This document shows, piece by piece, positions 16,289-26,650 of a stretch of 64,000 nucleotides of DNA; position 1 is the first letter of the stretch, and each line of letters begins with the position of its first letter. This DNA comes from Allobosea lupini (GTDB taxonomy: Bacteria > Pseudomonadota > Alphaproteobacteria > Rhizobiales > Beijerinckiaceae): the NCBI RefSeq assembly GCF_900109525.1, contig NZ_FOAN01000003.1, positions 186,001 to 250,000 on the forward strand, given 5' to 3'. Both the position numbers and the translations under genes were made by a program. The notes under the pieces are model-generated. The model was not told where the DNA came from and did no database searches. It worked only from the letters and a program-made list of their open reading frames with translations.

Positions 16289-17539
16289 ATGCCGCATCGC
16301 AAGCTCCCGGCCGCGCCCAGCGCCGCCCTCGGCACCAATCCGGAGCGGGCGCGCCGCCATAACCGGCGGGTCGTGCTCGAGACGCTGCGTCAGCATGGCC
16401 GGCTCGGCCGCTCCGACATGGCCAGCCTGACACGGCTGACGGCGCAAGCCGTCTCCAACATCGTCGCCGAATTGCTGGAGGAAGGCTTTCTGGTGGAGCT
16501 TGGCCGCCGGCGCACGGCGCGCGGTCAGCCGCCGGTCGAGTTCGCGCTCAATGCCGATGGCGGCGTCACCGCCGGCCTGGAGATCGCCGCCGACCACATC
16601 ACCACCGTGCTGGTCGACCTCACCGGCGAGGTCAGGGCCCGGCGCGTCGTGCCGTTGCCGGATCTCTCGGTTGAAGCGGTGCAGGCGCTGGCGGCGGCCG
16701 AGCTCGAGCAAGCGCGAGCGACGAGGGGTCTGCCGGAACGCCTGCTCGGCTGCGGCGTCGTCATGCCTGGCCCGTTCGATTTCGAGGGCACGATCACCGT
16801 CGGCTCGACGGCTCTCCCCGGATGGACCGGGCGTGACGTAACAGCCCTGATGAGCGCCGCGCTCGCGACCTCGGTGACGGTGGAGAACGATGCGACGGCG
16901 GCGGCGGTCGGCGAGCATCTCTATGGTGTCGGCCGCAATCTCCGGCATTTCTGCCTGGTCTATTTCGGGCTCGGCCTGGGCCTCGGGCTGATGCTGGGCG
17001 GAGAGCCCTTTCGCGGCGCCCATGGCAATGCCGGCGAACTCGGCCACGTCCCGGCCGTTCCGCAGGGCGCGCCTTGCATCTGCGGCCGCCAGGGGTGCCT
17101 CGAACGCTACGTCTCGCCGCCGGCGTTGCAGGACAGGTTGCGTCGGGAGGGAATCGCCGAGGTCGACGCGACGAGCATCGCCAGGCTTCACGCCGAAGGA
17201 CACCCGGCGATCGCAGGCTGGATCGCCGAGGCCGGGCCGCTGCTCGCGCCGGTGCTCGCCATGCTGGAGAACCTGTTCGATCCGGAGACGATCATTCTCG
17301 GCGGCGGGCTGCCGGACAGCGTCATCGATGCGCTGATCGTGGCGGCCGAGCCCTTGCCGCTCTCCGTCGCAAGGCGTGATGGCCGCATCATCCCGCGCAT
17401 CCAGCGTGGTACGACCGGCCAGTTCACGGCGGCGCTCGGCGCGGCGGCGCTGCCGCTGCTCGACGCGATCGCACCTCGGCTGGTACGTAATCCGGCAGCA
17501 GGCGAGCCGGTCGAGACCGAGCAGGCTGCCTTGGCGTGA
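16289..17539 (+). CDS. ROK family transcriptional repressor (NagC/XylR-type)
   Basis: The 416-residue protein combines an N-terminal winged helix (about residues 20-80; LGRSDMASLTRLTAQAVSNI) with a ROK sugar-binding domain. The domain shows the zinc-site motif CICGRQGCLE, preceded by GELGHV, where the His is also a ligand. It diverges from the 14863 operon and probably represses it until a sugar or sugar phosphate ligand appears. A kinase activity is unlikely for ROK proteins with this DNA-binding extension. It converges on the phospholipase D family gene with a 24-base gap. Confidence 0.93.
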   Translation: MPHRKLPAAPSAALGTNPERARRHNRRVVLETLRQHGRLGRSDMASLTRLTAQAVSNIVAELLEEGFLVELGRRRTARGQPPVEFALNADGGVTAGLEIAADHITTVLVDLTGEVRARRVVPLPDLSVEAVQALAAAELEQARATRGLPERLLGCGVVMPGPFDFEGTITVGSTALPGWTGRDVTALMSAALATSVTVENDATAAAVGEHLYGVGRNLRHFCLVYFGLGLGLGLMLGGEPFRGAHGNAGELGHVPAVPQGAPCICGRQGCLERYVSPPALQDRLRREGIAEVDATSIARLHAEGHPAIAGWIAEAGPLLAPVLAMLENLFDPETIILGGGLPDSVIDALIVAAEPLPLSVARRDGRIIPRIQRGTTGQFTAALGAAALPLLDAIAPRLVRNPAAGEPVETEQAALA

Positions 17540-17563
17540 CGGTCGCCGGCTGGCGCGGACTTT

Positions 17564-19111
17564 TCACAATTGCGATTCGATCGGCAGGAGGCGGACAAGG
17601 GCCGCCGTAAGCCGGCGTCCGAAACCCGCTACGGGCTCCTGCTGCAGATGGCCGTCGCGTTGCGACCCTGCGTGCCAGCACAGGCGGTCACGATCGAGGC
17701 CGAGCCGGAACGAGCAATGCGGCGCGGTCTCCCTGGCGAAAATCTCCCGCATCTCGGCGACGAGGCCGTCATCGACGACGACGACGCCCATTTCCGTGTT
17801 CAGCGAGACCGAGCGCGGGTCGAAGTTGAAGGAACCGACGAAACCGGTATGGCGGTCGACCGTGAAAGCCTTGGTGTGGAGGCTTGCGCCCTTCGAGCCG
17901 AAGAGCGAGACGCCCGCCGGCATGAGCTCCGGGCGCAATTCGTACAGTTCGACGCCGAGCTGCAGCAGGCGCTTGCGATAGCCGGCATAGGCGCCGTGCA
18001 CGGCGACGACATCGGTGGCGGCGAGCGAGTTGGTGAGGACCGTGACCTTCGCGCCGCGTGCGACGAGGGCGGAGAGCGCCTTGAGGCCGCGTTCGCCGGG
18101 GATGAAATAGGGCGAGGTGATCTGCAGTTCGCTCCGCGTCTCGGCGATCGCCCGATAGAGCCGGCGCGCGAGCCAGCCCTCCGCTCCGGCGCCGAGGGCC
18201 TTCTCCGGCGGATCGGAGAGGATCTGGACCTCGGCGACCCAGCGCAGCCGGCCCAGGATCTCGGCCAGCGCCGCGTCCGCGTCGAGCGTTTCGACGATGC
18301 GCGGCAAGGCGGCCACATTGGCGCGGTCTCGGGCCGTCGGCGGTATCGCACGGCTCGGCAGGCGCCGGGCGATAGGGCGGCTGAGCGAGGCGATCGGGAC
18401 CGCGGTCGGGCTGTTCCAGAAGCGATCGAAGATCGTCTCGGCCTGAGCGACCGCCTCGCCGGCGACGAGCAGGTCGAGATCGTGGAAGTTGCTGGTTTGC
18501 GCCGCGTTGAAATAGGCGTTGCCGATGTTCCTGCCGCCGATGATGGCGAGGCGGCCATCGGCGATCCAGGCCTTGTTGTGCATGCGGCGCGTCACGCGGA
18601 AGGCGCGCAAGGCGAGCTCGAGGCCGCGGCGGATGCCGTTTGCGCGGTTCCGGCTCGGATTGAACAGCCGGACCTCGATGCCGGGATGCGCATCGAGCTC
18701 GAGATAGCTCGAATCGTTGCCGCGGGTGTTGATGTCGTCGATCAGCAGTCGGACGCGCACGCCGCGGTCAGCCGCAGCGACGATCTCGCGCATGAGCAGG
18801 CGGCCGGCGGTATCCTTGCGCCAGTAGTAATATTGCAGGTCGAGGCTCCGGCCGGCGCTGCGGGCGGTGAGAGCCCGTGCGGCAAAGGCTTGCGCGCCCT
18901 CCGAGAGCAGGACGACGCCATCGAGTCCGGGATGGGCCGTCAGCAGCGGGCCGAGCGCCCGGTCGATCGCGGTGTCGGCATCGGCCGGCGGCAGCGCATG
19001 CGACGGCGGAGCGCTGGTGTGGCGAGCGAAGCGGCCATAGGAATAGGCGGCCGTCACCGCGGTCAGCGCGATCAAGGCAAGGGTCGCGATCAAGACTTCG
19101 AGAAATGACAT
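17564..19111 (-). CDS. Phospholipase D family protein (cardiolipin synthase-like)
   Basis: The 515-residue protein has one N-terminal membrane anchor (LEVLIATLALIALTAVTAAY). Two complete HKD motifs follow: His178-Asn-Lys180-x4-Asp185 and His412-Thr-Lys414-x4-Asp419, each followed by a GGRN or GSFN segment. Two HKD copies form one active site in this family. The layout resembles bacterial ClsB/ClsC-type cardiolipin synthases or periplasm-facing PLD-like proteins. An endonuclease/exonuclease/phosphatase gene follows on the opposite strand; in E. coli the clsB (ybhO) gene has such a partner, ybhP. The substrate is not established. Confidence 0.88.
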   Translation of the reverse strand: MSFLEVLIATLALIALTAVTAAYSYGRFARHTSAPPSHALPPADADTAIDRALGPLLTAHPGLDGVVLLSEGAQAFAARALTARSAGRSLDLQYYYWRKDTAGRLLMREIVAAADRGVRVRLLIDDINTRGNDSSYLELDAHPGIEVRLFNPSRNRANGIRRGLELALRAFRVTRRMHNKAWIADGRLAIIGGRNIGNAYFNAAQTSNFHDLDLLVAGEAVAQAETIFDRFWNSPTAVPIASLSRPIARRLPSRAIPPTARDRANVAALPRIVETLDADAALAEILGRLRWVAEVQILSDPPEKALGAGAEGWLARRLYRAIAETRSELQITSPYFIPGERGLKALSALVARGAKVTVLTNSLAATDVVAVHGAYAGYRKRLLQLGVELYELRPELMPAGVSLFGSKGASLHTKAFTVDRHTGFVGSFNFDPRSVSLNTEMGVVVVDDGLVAEMREIFARETAPHCSFRLGLDRDRLCWHAGSQRDGHLQQEPVAGFGRRLTAALVRLLPIESQL

Positions 19112-19299
19112 TCAGCGACTGCCGGAACTCCGTTTTTCCTATAACCCCTATCTCCGCGAGTCGTTCGTTCCATCCAGATCGAACCGTTGCCGCTTTGGGG
19201 AATTGATCATGGCAAGGCTCTTGCTAAGGGCCTTCTTGCTGAGAGCCCTTGTGCTGGAGCCCGTTCGATCGAGCGGGCCTTCGTGGAGATGCCGGCCGG

Positions 19300-20136
19300 A
19301 TGCTGGAATTCGAAGGGCGCGGCCTGCGCCGGATCAGGGTGCTGCGGCCGCCGCAGATGTCGAGCTGGACGCGCGAAGCCACTGGCCAGCCGGCGTTCGC
19401 CAGCACGCCGCCGGCGACCGAACTCAGGATCGCCTCCTACAACATCCACAAGGCGGTGGGCCGCGATCGCCGCTTCGATCCAGACCGGATCATCGAGGTG
19501 ATCCGGCAGATCGACGCCGATGTCGTGGCGCTGCAGGAGGCCGATCAACGCTTCGGCGAACGCTCCGGGCTGCTCGACCTCGCCCGCCTCGAGCGTCGCA
19601 CCGGCCTGAAGCCGGTGCCGGTGCAGAGCGCCTGGCAGGGTCATGGCTGGCACGGCAATGTCGTGCTCTTTCGGGATGGCGCGGTCACCGCGACTCGGCA
19701 GCTCGTCCTGCCCGGCGTCGAGCCGCGCGGAGCGCTGATCGCTGATTTAACCGTCTGCGGCTCGCCGATCAGGGTCGTCGCGGCGCATCTCGGGCTGCTG
19801 CGCCATTCGCGCTCGCGCCAGGTCGAGACGCTGATCAACGCTTCGAAGCCGACGGATGGGCGCCCGATCTTCCTGATGGGCGACCTCAACGAATGGCGGA
19901 TCGGCAAGAAATCGAGCCTGCACGGGCTGGCGCCGAAATTCGGCCCGCTACAGGCGGCGATCCCGAGTTTCCCAGCGCGCTTCCCGATCTGGGCGCTCGA
20001 CCGCATCGTCGCCTATCCCGCCGAGACGATCACGCAGGTCCAGCTGCACGACACCGATTTGTCGCGGCTGGCCTCAGATCATCTGCCAATCAAGGCGGTG
20101 GTGCATCTCCCGGGCGAGGAGCGCCAGGCGCACTGA
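19300..20136 (+). CDS. Endonuclease/exonuclease/phosphatase family protein
   Basis: The protein, about 278 residues, shows the metal-dependent EEP fold: LRIASYNIHKAVGRD, VALQEADQRFG (metal-binding Glu), HGNVVLF, AAHLGLLRHSRSRQ, LMGDLNEW (catalytic Asp-x-Asn) and ASDHLPI (catalytic His). The length is short, as in YbhP-like proteins. The start is uncertain. The ATG at 19300 has only a weak GGAG upstream, and an ATG at 19357 lies closer to the conserved fold. Adjacency to the phospholipase D family gene suggests a shared role in lipid or envelope metabolism, which is inference. Confidence 0.85.
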   Translation: MLEFEGRGLRRIRVLRPPQMSSWTREATGQPAFASTPPATELRIASYNIHKAVGRDRRFDPDRIIEVIRQIDADVVALQEADQRFGERSGLLDLARLERRTGLKPVPVQSAWQGHGWHGNVVLFRDGAVTATRQLVLPGVEPRGALIADLTVCGSPIRVVAAHLGLLRHSRSRQVETLINASKPTDGRPIFLMGDLNEWRIGKKSSLHGLAPKFGPLQAAIPSFPARFPIWALDRIVAYPAETITQVQLHDTDLSRLASDHLPIKAVVHLPGEERQAH

Positions 20137-20233
20137 TCCGGCGCCGGCCGCGGGACAGGCTTGAGGCATCCTCAAGTGACGCGTCGATGGGGGCATGCCA
20201 CGATGGCGGCCCCATCAGACCGGATCATGCCCA

Positions 20234-21835
20234 ATGACGACCGAGCCGCGCCGCGCCCCTGCCTACCGCACCCAGAACTGGAGCCTGGCCAAGCCGTCGG
20301 CACGCGGGCGCAAGGGCGTCGTCGTCTCGCAGAACCATGAGGCCGCCGCCGCCGGCGCGGCGATCCTCGAAGCCGGCGGCAACGCTGCCGACGCCGCAGT
20401 TGCCACCGCTTTCGCCTTGGCGGCGGTCGAGCCCTGGAACAGCGGACTCGGCGGTATCGGCTTCGGCGTCGTGCTCAAGGCCGGCGAGAGCAGGGCGCAG
20501 GTCGTCGATTTCGGCCCCGTCGCGCCGCGCCGCGCCGATCCGGCCGACTACCCGCTGACCGGTGCGATGAAGTTCGACCTGTTCGCCTGGCCGGAGGTCG
20601 AAGGCGATCGCAACATCCATGGGCCGTTGTCCTTCTGCGTCCCGTCTTCCGTCGCCGGCTACGCCAGGCTGAAGGAGAGATTCGGGACGAGCATGCCCGT
20701 CGGCGAGCTGCTTCAGCCCGCGATCGCCCTGGCCAAGCGCGGCCTGGCGCAGGACTGGTACACGACGCTCAAGATCGCCTCCTCGGCCGCGGTGCTCAGG
20801 CTCTATGAGGAGAGCGCGCGCATCTATCTGCCCGGCGGCCTGCCGCCGGTGCCACCTTATCAGGGCGTGCCGGGCTTCCGGACGCTCGGCAATCTCGGCG
20901 CGACGCTGGAACACCTCGCCAAAGCCGGGCTCGACGATTTCTATCGCGGCGATCTCGCCAGGCGGCTGGCGGCCGACATCGCTGCGGTCGGCGGCGTGGT
21001 CGATGCGCAAGACCTGGCGGAGTGCCGCGCGACCGTGCGCGAGGCGCCGGTGATCGACTGGCGCGGCACGCACCGGATCCACACGGCCGGCGGCTTGACG
21101 GCGGCGCCGACCCTGCAGGCGGTGGTCGAGGGCATGGCGGCAAGTCCGCCGCCGGAGGGCGGGCCGGATTCGGCCTGGTTCGCGAGGCTTTCGCAGGTGA
21201 CGCGCGAGGCCTATGCCAGCCGGCTCGAGGGGCTCGGTGCCGCACAGATGGCGAAGGAGCCGGGCGAGACCTGCACCACGCATCTCACTGTCGTCGACGG
21301 CGAGGGCACCATCGTCGCGCTGACCACGACCCTGCTGTCGTCGATGGGCAGCCGCCTCGTCCTGCCCGAGACCGGCGTGCTGATGAATAACGGCATGATG
21401 TGGTTCGACCCGCGCCCCGGCAGCGCCAATGCCATCGCGCCGGGAGCCCGCCCCTTGTGCAATATGTGCCCCGTGGTCGTGACCCCCGCCGATGGCGGCT
21501 ATCCCCGCCATGGCGCCGGCGCGTCCGGCGGGCGGCGCATTCTCGCCAGCGTCTACCAGATGCTGGCCTTCACCCTCGACAGCGGCATGAGCCTGGAGGA
21601 TGCGGCCCACCAGCCGCGCATCGACGTCTCCGGCCCCGACGGCACCAGCGCCGACGCACGCCTGCCGGAGGGCACGCTCGATGCGTTGGCTGCCGTCGGC
21701 CCGCTGACGGTGGTCGAGCACGGCGTGCTGCCGCTCAACTTCGCCTGCCCGAACATGGTGCGGAGCGGGCAGGACGGGCAGGAAGGCATCAGTGACGCCG
21801 CCTCGCCCTGGTCGGCGGCAGTGGCGGCTAATTGA
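20234..21835 (+). CDS. Gamma-glutamyltransferase family Ntn hydrolase (first of three)
   Basis: The 533-residue protein is a GGT homologue. GGT precursors self-cleave before a Thr that becomes the nucleophile; here it is most likely Thr348 in CTTHLTVVD. Other family segments are EAGGNAADAAVATAF and MNNGMMWFDPRPGS. The usual SPGG loop reads GASGG. No signal peptide is visible, unlike periplasmic GGT of E. coli, so it probably acts in the cytoplasm on imported gamma-glutamyl or related amide compounds. The start at 20234 is chosen because the family core begins soon after. A family 5 binding-protein gene converges on it. Confidence 0.88.
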   Translation: MTTEPRRAPAYRTQNWSLAKPSARGRKGVVVSQNHEAAAAGAAILEAGGNAADAAVATAFALAAVEPWNSGLGGIGFGVVLKAGESRAQVVDFGPVAPRRADPADYPLTGAMKFDLFAWPEVEGDRNIHGPLSFCVPSSVAGYARLKERFGTSMPVGELLQPAIALAKRGLAQDWYTTLKIASSAAVLRLYEESARIYLPGGLPPVPPYQGVPGFRTLGNLGATLEHLAKAGLDDFYRGDLARRLAADIAAVGGVVDAQDLAECRATVREAPVIDWRGTHRIHTAGGLTAAPTLQAVVEGMAASPPPEGGPDSAWFARLSQVTREAYASRLEGLGAAQMAKEPGETCTTHLTVVDGEGTIVALTTTLLSSMGSRLVLPETGVLMNNGMMWFDPRPGSANAIAPGARPLCNMCPVVVTPADGGYPRHGAGASGGRRILASVYQMLAFTLDSGMSLEDAAHQPRIDVSGPDGTSADARLPEGTLDALAAVGPLTVVEHGVLPLNFACPNMVRSGQDGQEGISDAASPWSAAVAAN

Positions 21836-21957
21836 GGCAGGCGTCATGCTCTGGCCTGACCCGAGCATCTCAGGCCGGAGAGGTCGTCTGCTAGCGTCTT
21901 ACCGTCATGAGTTTCTCGGGTCGGCGCTGCGCGCCGCCCGAGAATGACGGCGAAATC

Positions 21958-23544
21958 TCACCCTCGCTTCAGCCCCCAAGGATACGGCGCCGAGCCCGGC
22001 AGCATGCCGGTCAGGCCCTTGCGATAGGCCGTCTTGATCACGAACTGGCCGAGCGGGATGGTGGCGCATTCCTCGAGCGCCAGCCGGCCGAGCGCGACCG
22101 CCACCTGCTTCTGCTTGGCCTCGTCCGGCGCGTAGAGCCATTCCTCGGCCATCTCCTCGGCCTTGGCGTTGGTCCACCAGCCGAACCAGCCCTTGTCGCC
22201 GGGGCCGCGCACGAGGTTGGACAGGGCCGGGTTGCCCCAGCCGACGGCCGCGCCGGTGGTGTGGAAGATGCTCCAGCCGCCCTTCTCGACCGGCTCGCGG
22301 CTGTTGCGGCGCTGGATCACGGTGCCCCAGTCGCTCGCCGCCATCTCGACATTCATGCCCATCGACTTCAGCAGCTCGTAGGTGACGTCGCCGAGCGGGC
22401 CGATATCGGGGAAGTCGGTCGGGTTGATGATGACGACCTTCTCGCCGTTGTAGCCGGACTCCTTCAGCGCCGCCTTGGCCTTGTTGAGGCTCTGCGGCAT
22501 CAGGTCCTCGAGTTCGCCGGTGTAATAGGGCGTGCCGCGCCACCACAGGTTTCGGCAGACCTGCCAGGTCGTGGTGTCGTCGCCCTGCGACGCCCGCATA
22601 TAGTCTTCCTGGTTGACGCCGAGGCGGATCGCGGCGCGGACCTTGGGATTGTTGAAGGGCGGCTGGAGATGGTTCAGCCGCATGATCGAGCCGCGGCCGT
22701 TCTTGTCGATGACCTCGCGGACGACATCCGGGCTCCGCGCGAGCAGCGGCTGGAGGTCGGCGAGCGGGCGCTCCCACCAGTCGATCTCGCCCTTGGTCAG
22801 TGCGGCGGCGGCGGTCGCCGGATCGGGCAGGATCGGCCATTCGATCCGCTTGAAATGCGCGACCTTGCCGCCCGCGTTGCGGCTCGGCGGCTCGCTGCGC
22901 GGCTTGTAGGCCTCGTTCTTCTCGTAGACGACGCGGCTGCCCGAGACATACTCGCTTGCGACGAACTTGTAGGGGCCCGAGCCGGTCATCTCGGTGACCT
23001 GCTTGGTCGCCTCGGTCTTGGCCAGGCGCTCGGGCATGATGAAGGGCGGGTTGTCGGCCTTGGCCATGCAGTCGAGCATCATCGGGAAGGGCCGGGTCAG
23101 CTTGATCTCGATGGTGCGCTCGTCCGGCGCGCCCCAGGCCTCGACGGCCTTGATCATGAGCTGGCCGTAGGGGTCGCGCTGACACCAGCGCTTCAGGCTC
23201 TCGATGCAGTCGGCCGGGCGGACGGGCTGGCCGTCATGGAAGGCGAGGCCCTCGCGCAGCTTGATCTTCCAGACCTTGCCATCGGCGGAGACCTCGTGGC
23301 CCTCGGCCATTTGCGGCTGCGGCTTCAGGTCGAGATCGCCGCCATAGAGCGTGTCGAAGACGTAGTAGCCGTGATTGTTGGTCACGGTCGCAGTCGTCCA
23401 GATCGGATCGAGCGAGGTGAGGTTGGCTTGCGGCGCCATCTTGAGCACGGTCGCGCTCGGTGCCTGCGCCCAAGCCTCCCGGGCGAGTGTTGGAGCGAAC
23501 AGGGCGGCGGCTGCCGTGCCCTGCAGGAACTGACGACGCTTCAT
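21958..23544 (-). CDS. Family 5 (peptide-type) ABC substrate-binding protein
   Basis: The 528-residue periplasmic binding protein starts with a Tat-like leader (MKRRQFLQGTAAAALFAP) ending near Ala-Trp-Ala. The DppA/OppA family core is clear: LREGLAFHDGQPVRPADC, MTGSGPYKFVASEYV and RLNHLQPPFNNPKVR. No permease or ATPase genes adjoin it, so it must feed a transporter encoded elsewhere. It is similar to the protein at 59617, which shares the LNHLQPPFNNP segment and also lies near a GGT gene. The amidase gene lies 86 bases upstream in the same direction. Confidence 0.92.
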   Translation of the reverse strand: MKRRQFLQGTAAAALFAPTLAREAWAQAPSATVLKMAPQANLTSLDPIWTTATVTNNHGYYVFDTLYGGDLDLKPQPQMAEGHEVSADGKVWKIKLREGLAFHDGQPVRPADCIESLKRWCQRDPYGQLMIKAVEAWGAPDERTIEIKLTRPFPMMLDCMAKADNPPFIMPERLAKTEATKQVTEMTGSGPYKFVASEYVSGSRVVYEKNEAYKPRSEPPSRNAGGKVAHFKRIEWPILPDPATAAAALTKGEIDWWERPLADLQPLLARSPDVVREVIDKNGRGSIMRLNHLQPPFNNPKVRAAIRLGVNQEDYMRASQGDDTTTWQVCRNLWWRGTPYYTGELEDLMPQSLNKAKAALKESGYNGEKVVIINPTDFPDIGPLGDVTYELLKSMGMNVEMAASDWGTVIQRRNSREPVEKGGWSIFHTTGAAVGWGNPALSNLVRGPGDKGWFGWWTNAKAEEMAEEWLYAPDEAKQKQVAVALGRLALEECATIPLGQFVIKTAYRKGLTGMLPGSAPYPWGLKRG

Positions 23545-23630
23545 ATGGTCTCTCCCCTTTTATGATTGGATCGTGCGCCTACAAACTCTGCTTGTCCTGC
23601 TGTCGTGATCTGGAAGGTTGCGGGCTTCGA

Positions 23631-25124
23631 CTAGTCGAAGCCAAGGAAATTCGGGCTGTCCGCGAGCCTCGGCGCGGCCTTCAGCCTGGCGATATCCGGC
23701 ACGGGGCGCGCCGTCAGCGGATCGCCGGCCAAGAGTGACTCGAGCGCTGCCGCGACGGCAAGGACCTTGGCGTCGCCACCGCGCGGGCCGACGATCTGCA
23801 GGCCGAAGGGCATGCCGCTGCGGTCGAGCCCGACCGGCAGCGAGATCGCGGGATGGCCGACGATCGTCACTGCATAGGCCATGGCGAGCCAGTGGAAATA
23901 AGTGCGCGTCGGCTTGCCGTCGATCTCGGCGGGATAGAGTTCCGACCAGGGCCGCGGCGACAGCGTCATCGCCGGCGAGAGGATGACGTCGTAGGTCTCG
24001 AAGAAGCGCTGCCACTCATGGTAGAGCACGGTCTGCTGCTTGAGCGCGCGGGTGACGTCGAGCGCGCTGTAGCGCAGGCCTTCCTCGACATTGGCGCGGA
24101 CATTGGGACCGACCTTGTCGGGCGTCCTGGTCGCGCGGTCGTGATGGCTGGCGAGGAAGGAGACGGCGCGCAGCACCTCGAAGCTCTCATCGGTACCCGC
24201 GCAGTTCGGGCTCGCCTCGCCCGCGCGACCGAAGACCTTGCTGAAGCGGCCGACCTTGTCGGCGAAGACTTCACGGATGTGCTTCTCGGTCGGGGCGAAG
24301 CCGAAATCCGGGGTGATCGCGACTTTCAGCGAGGCGAGGTCGCAGTGATCGGGCCGGGCGAAGTCTTCCGCGCGCCGGACCTGCCTGCCATGGATCGTCG
24401 TCGCCAGCGGGTCGACGGCGTCGTCGCCGACCATGGTCGAGAGCAGAAGGCAGAGATCGGGCACGGTGCGCGCCATCGGGCCGAGCACCGAGAGCGGATT
24501 CCAGCCGAGCGGGCGCTTGTCGCTCGGCACCACGCCCGGCGAAGGGCGGAAGCCGACGATACCGTTGAAGGCGGCCGGGTTGCGCAGCGAGCCACCGGTG
24601 TCCGAGCCGGTCGCGATCGGCACCATATTGGTCGCGAGCACGACGCCCGAGCCGCCGGAGGAGCCGGCTGCCGAGCGCGAGGGATCGAACGGATTGCCGG
24701 TGACGCCATAGACGGCGTTGCGGGTGTTGGCGCCGGCGCCCCATTCGGGCGTGTTGGTCTTGCCAACGATGACGGCGCCGGCCTTGCGTACGGCGGCGAC
24801 GATGCCCTGGTCCTGCGTCGGGACATGGTCGGCGAAGAGCGGGCTGCCATAGGTGGTGCGCAGGCCGGCGACGTCCTCCAGATCCTTGATGCCGATCGGC
24901 AGGCCATGCAGCGCCGGCAGGTCGTCGCCGCGCATCGTGGCGGCGTCTGCCGCCTTCGCCGTGGCCCGCGCCCGTTCGTCGTCGCGGGCCACCATGGCGT
25001 TGACGGCGGGATCGACGGCGTCGATCCGGGCGAGGCAGCTTTCGAGCAGCTCGGTCGCCGAGAGCTTTTTCTCGCCGATCAGGCGGCGGGCGGTGACGGC
25101 ATCGAGGTCGCAGGGTTCGCTCAC
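23631..25124 (-). CDS. Amidase signature family amidohydrolase
   Basis: The 497-residue enzyme has the Ser-cisSer-Lys triad of the amidase signature family: Lys80 in GIKD, cis-Ser155 in AGSSGGSG and nucleophile Ser179 in GSDTGGSLRNPA. It hydrolyses an amide to acid and ammonia or amine. The substrate is not evident; GatA is unlikely because no GatB/GatC genes are near and the C-terminal half differs. It probably forms a unit with the downstream binding protein at 21958, so the imported compound may be an amide. Confidence 0.9.
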   Translation of the reverse strand: MSEPCDLDAVTARRLIGEKKLSATELLESCLARIDAVDPAVNAMVARDDERARATAKAADAATMRGDDLPALHGLPIGIKDLEDVAGLRTTYGSPLFADHVPTQDQGIVAAVRKAGAVIVGKTNTPEWGAGANTRNAVYGVTGNPFDPSRSAAGSSGGSGVVLATNMVPIATGSDTGGSLRNPAAFNGIVGFRPSPGVVPSDKRPLGWNPLSVLGPMARTVPDLCLLLSTMVGDDAVDPLATTIHGRQVRRAEDFARPDHCDLASLKVAITPDFGFAPTEKHIREVFADKVGRFSKVFGRAGEASPNCAGTDESFEVLRAVSFLASHHDRATRTPDKVGPNVRANVEEGLRYSALDVTRALKQQTVLYHEWQRFFETYDVILSPAMTLSPRPWSELYPAEIDGKPTRTYFHWLAMAYAVTIVGHPAISLPVGLDRSGMPFGLQIVGPRGGDAKVLAVAAALESLLAGDPLTARPVPDIARLKAAPRLADSPNFLGFD

Positions 25125-25236
25125 GGCAGGAAGCTCCGGCAGTCGGGGCGGGTCGATCCTGACCCGTCCTGCCAGTCGAAGCGGCCTGAGCCGCTACGTC
25201 AACCCTCGCTGGGTCGAGTGCCGGCCTGCGTTCGCC

Positions 25237-26634
25237 TCAGATGTGCAAGGCGTGGCCCAGCGCCTTCAGCGCCGATTCCTGGAAGGCCTCGCCCAGCGTC
25301 GGATGAGCGTGGATCGTGCCGGCGACGTCTTCCAGCCGCGCCCCCATCTCGATGGCGAGGCCGAAGGCGGCAGACAGCTCCGAGACGCCCTGACCGACCG
25401 CCTGAATACCGAGGACGAGATGGTTGTCGGCCCGGGCGACGATGCGGACGAAGCCGGCCTCGCCATGGCGGGTCATGGCGCGGCCATTGGCCTGGAACGG
25501 GAAGAGCCCGATCTTGGTCTCGTAGCCGGCGGCCTTGGCCTCCGCCGGCGACAGGCCGGCCGAGACGATCTCGGGATCGGTGAAGCAGATCGCCGGGATG
25601 CAGGCCTTGTCCCAGATCCGCGGCTCGCCGGCGACGATCTCGGCGACCATCTCGCCCTGCGCCATGGCGCGATGGGCCAGCATCGGTTCGCCGGTGACGT
25701 CGCCGATGGCGTAGATGCCGCGCATCGAGGTCTCGCAGCGCTCGCCGATGCGGATGAAGCGCCCGTCCATGTCGAGCACGAGTTCGTCGAGACCGAGCTT
25801 GCTCGTCGCAGGCGCGCGGCCGACCGTGACCAGGATCTTGTCCGCCGGCAGCTCGCGCTCCTTGCCGTCGGCCGTCTCGATGCGCAACCCGTCGCCCTTG
25901 GCGGTCGGGCCGAGCGCCTTGGCCCCGAGCAGGACCTCGACGCCGAGCGTCGAGAGACTCTTGGCGACGGGCGCGGTCAGTTCGGCATCGTAGAGCGGCA
26001 GGATCTTCTCCTGCGCCTCGACCACGGAAACCTTGCTGCCGAGCTTGGCGAAGGCGGTGCCGAGCTCGAGCCCGATATAGCCGCCGCCGACCACGACGAG
26101 GCGCTTCGGCAGCTCGGTCAGCGCCAGCGCGCCGGTCGAGGAGATGACGTTTCCGCCGAAGGGCAGGAAGGGCAGTTCGACCGGAACCGAACCGGTCGCG
26201 ATCACGATCGTCTCGGCCGTGATGGTCTTGGGACCGGTCTCGGTCTCGACCGCCACGGTCTTGCCGTCGCGGAAGCGGGCCTGGCCATGGACGATCTTGA
26301 CCTTGGCCTTGCGCAGCAGGCCGGCGACGCCGTTGTTGAGACGCTGGACGATGCCGTCCTTCCAGGCGACGGCTTGCTTCAGGTCCAGCTTCGGCTCGGC
26401 GGCGGTCAGGCCGAACGGAGTCTTGCCGGCGGCGGCATGGGCCGCCTTCTCGAATTCCTCCGCGACATGGATCATCGCCTTGGACGGGATGCAGCCGATG
26501 TTGAGGCAGGTGCCGCCCAGCTTGGCGCTCTCGACGATGACGGTGTCGATGCCGAGCTGTCCGGCGCGGATGGCGCAGACATAGCCGCCGGGGCCGGCGC
26601 CGATGACGAGGAGCTTGCAGGTGATGTCGGTCAT
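25237..26634 (-). CDS. lpdA: Dihydrolipoamide dehydrogenase (E3)
   Basis: The 465-residue flavoprotein reoxidises the lipoyl arm of the branched-chain keto-acid dehydrogenase complex with NAD. It shows the FAD-binding [17 protein letters not shown], the redox pair Cys43 and Cys48 in [14 protein letters not shown], the NAD-binding [12 protein letters not shown] and the C-terminal active-site HAHPTLGEA. It is the last gene of the bkd operon, 16 bases after the E2 gene, so this copy is probably dedicated to that complex. Confidence 0.96.
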   Translation of the reverse strand: MTDITCKLLVIGAGPGGYVCAIRAGQLGIDTVIVESAKLGGTCLNIGCIPSKAMIHVAEEFEKAAHAAAGKTPFGLTAAEPKLDLKQAVAWKDGIVQRLNNGVAGLLRKAKVKIVHGQARFRDGKTVAVETETGPKTITAETIVIATGSVPVELPFLPFGGNVISSTGALALTELPKRLVVVGGGYIGLELGTAFAKLGSKVSVVEAQEKILPLYDAELTAPVAKSLSTLGVEVLLGAKALGPTAKGDGLRIETADGKERELPADKILVTVGRAPATSKLGLDELVLDMDGRFIRIGERCETSMRGIYAIGDVTGEPMLAHRAMAQGEMVAEIVAGEPRIWDKACIPAICFTDPEIVSAGLSPAEAKAAGYETKIGLFPFQANGRAMTRHGEAGFVRIVARADNHLVLGIQAVGQGVSELSAAFGLAIEMGARLEDVAGTIHAHPTLGEAFQESALKALGHALHI

Positions 26635-26650
26635 GGCTCGCTCCCGCCGC

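Noticed and set aside
23631..25124. GatA subunit of the aspartyl/glutamyl-tRNA amidotransferase
   Set aside because: No gatB or gatC genes are present and the C-terminal half does not look like GatA. A general amidase is the safer call.
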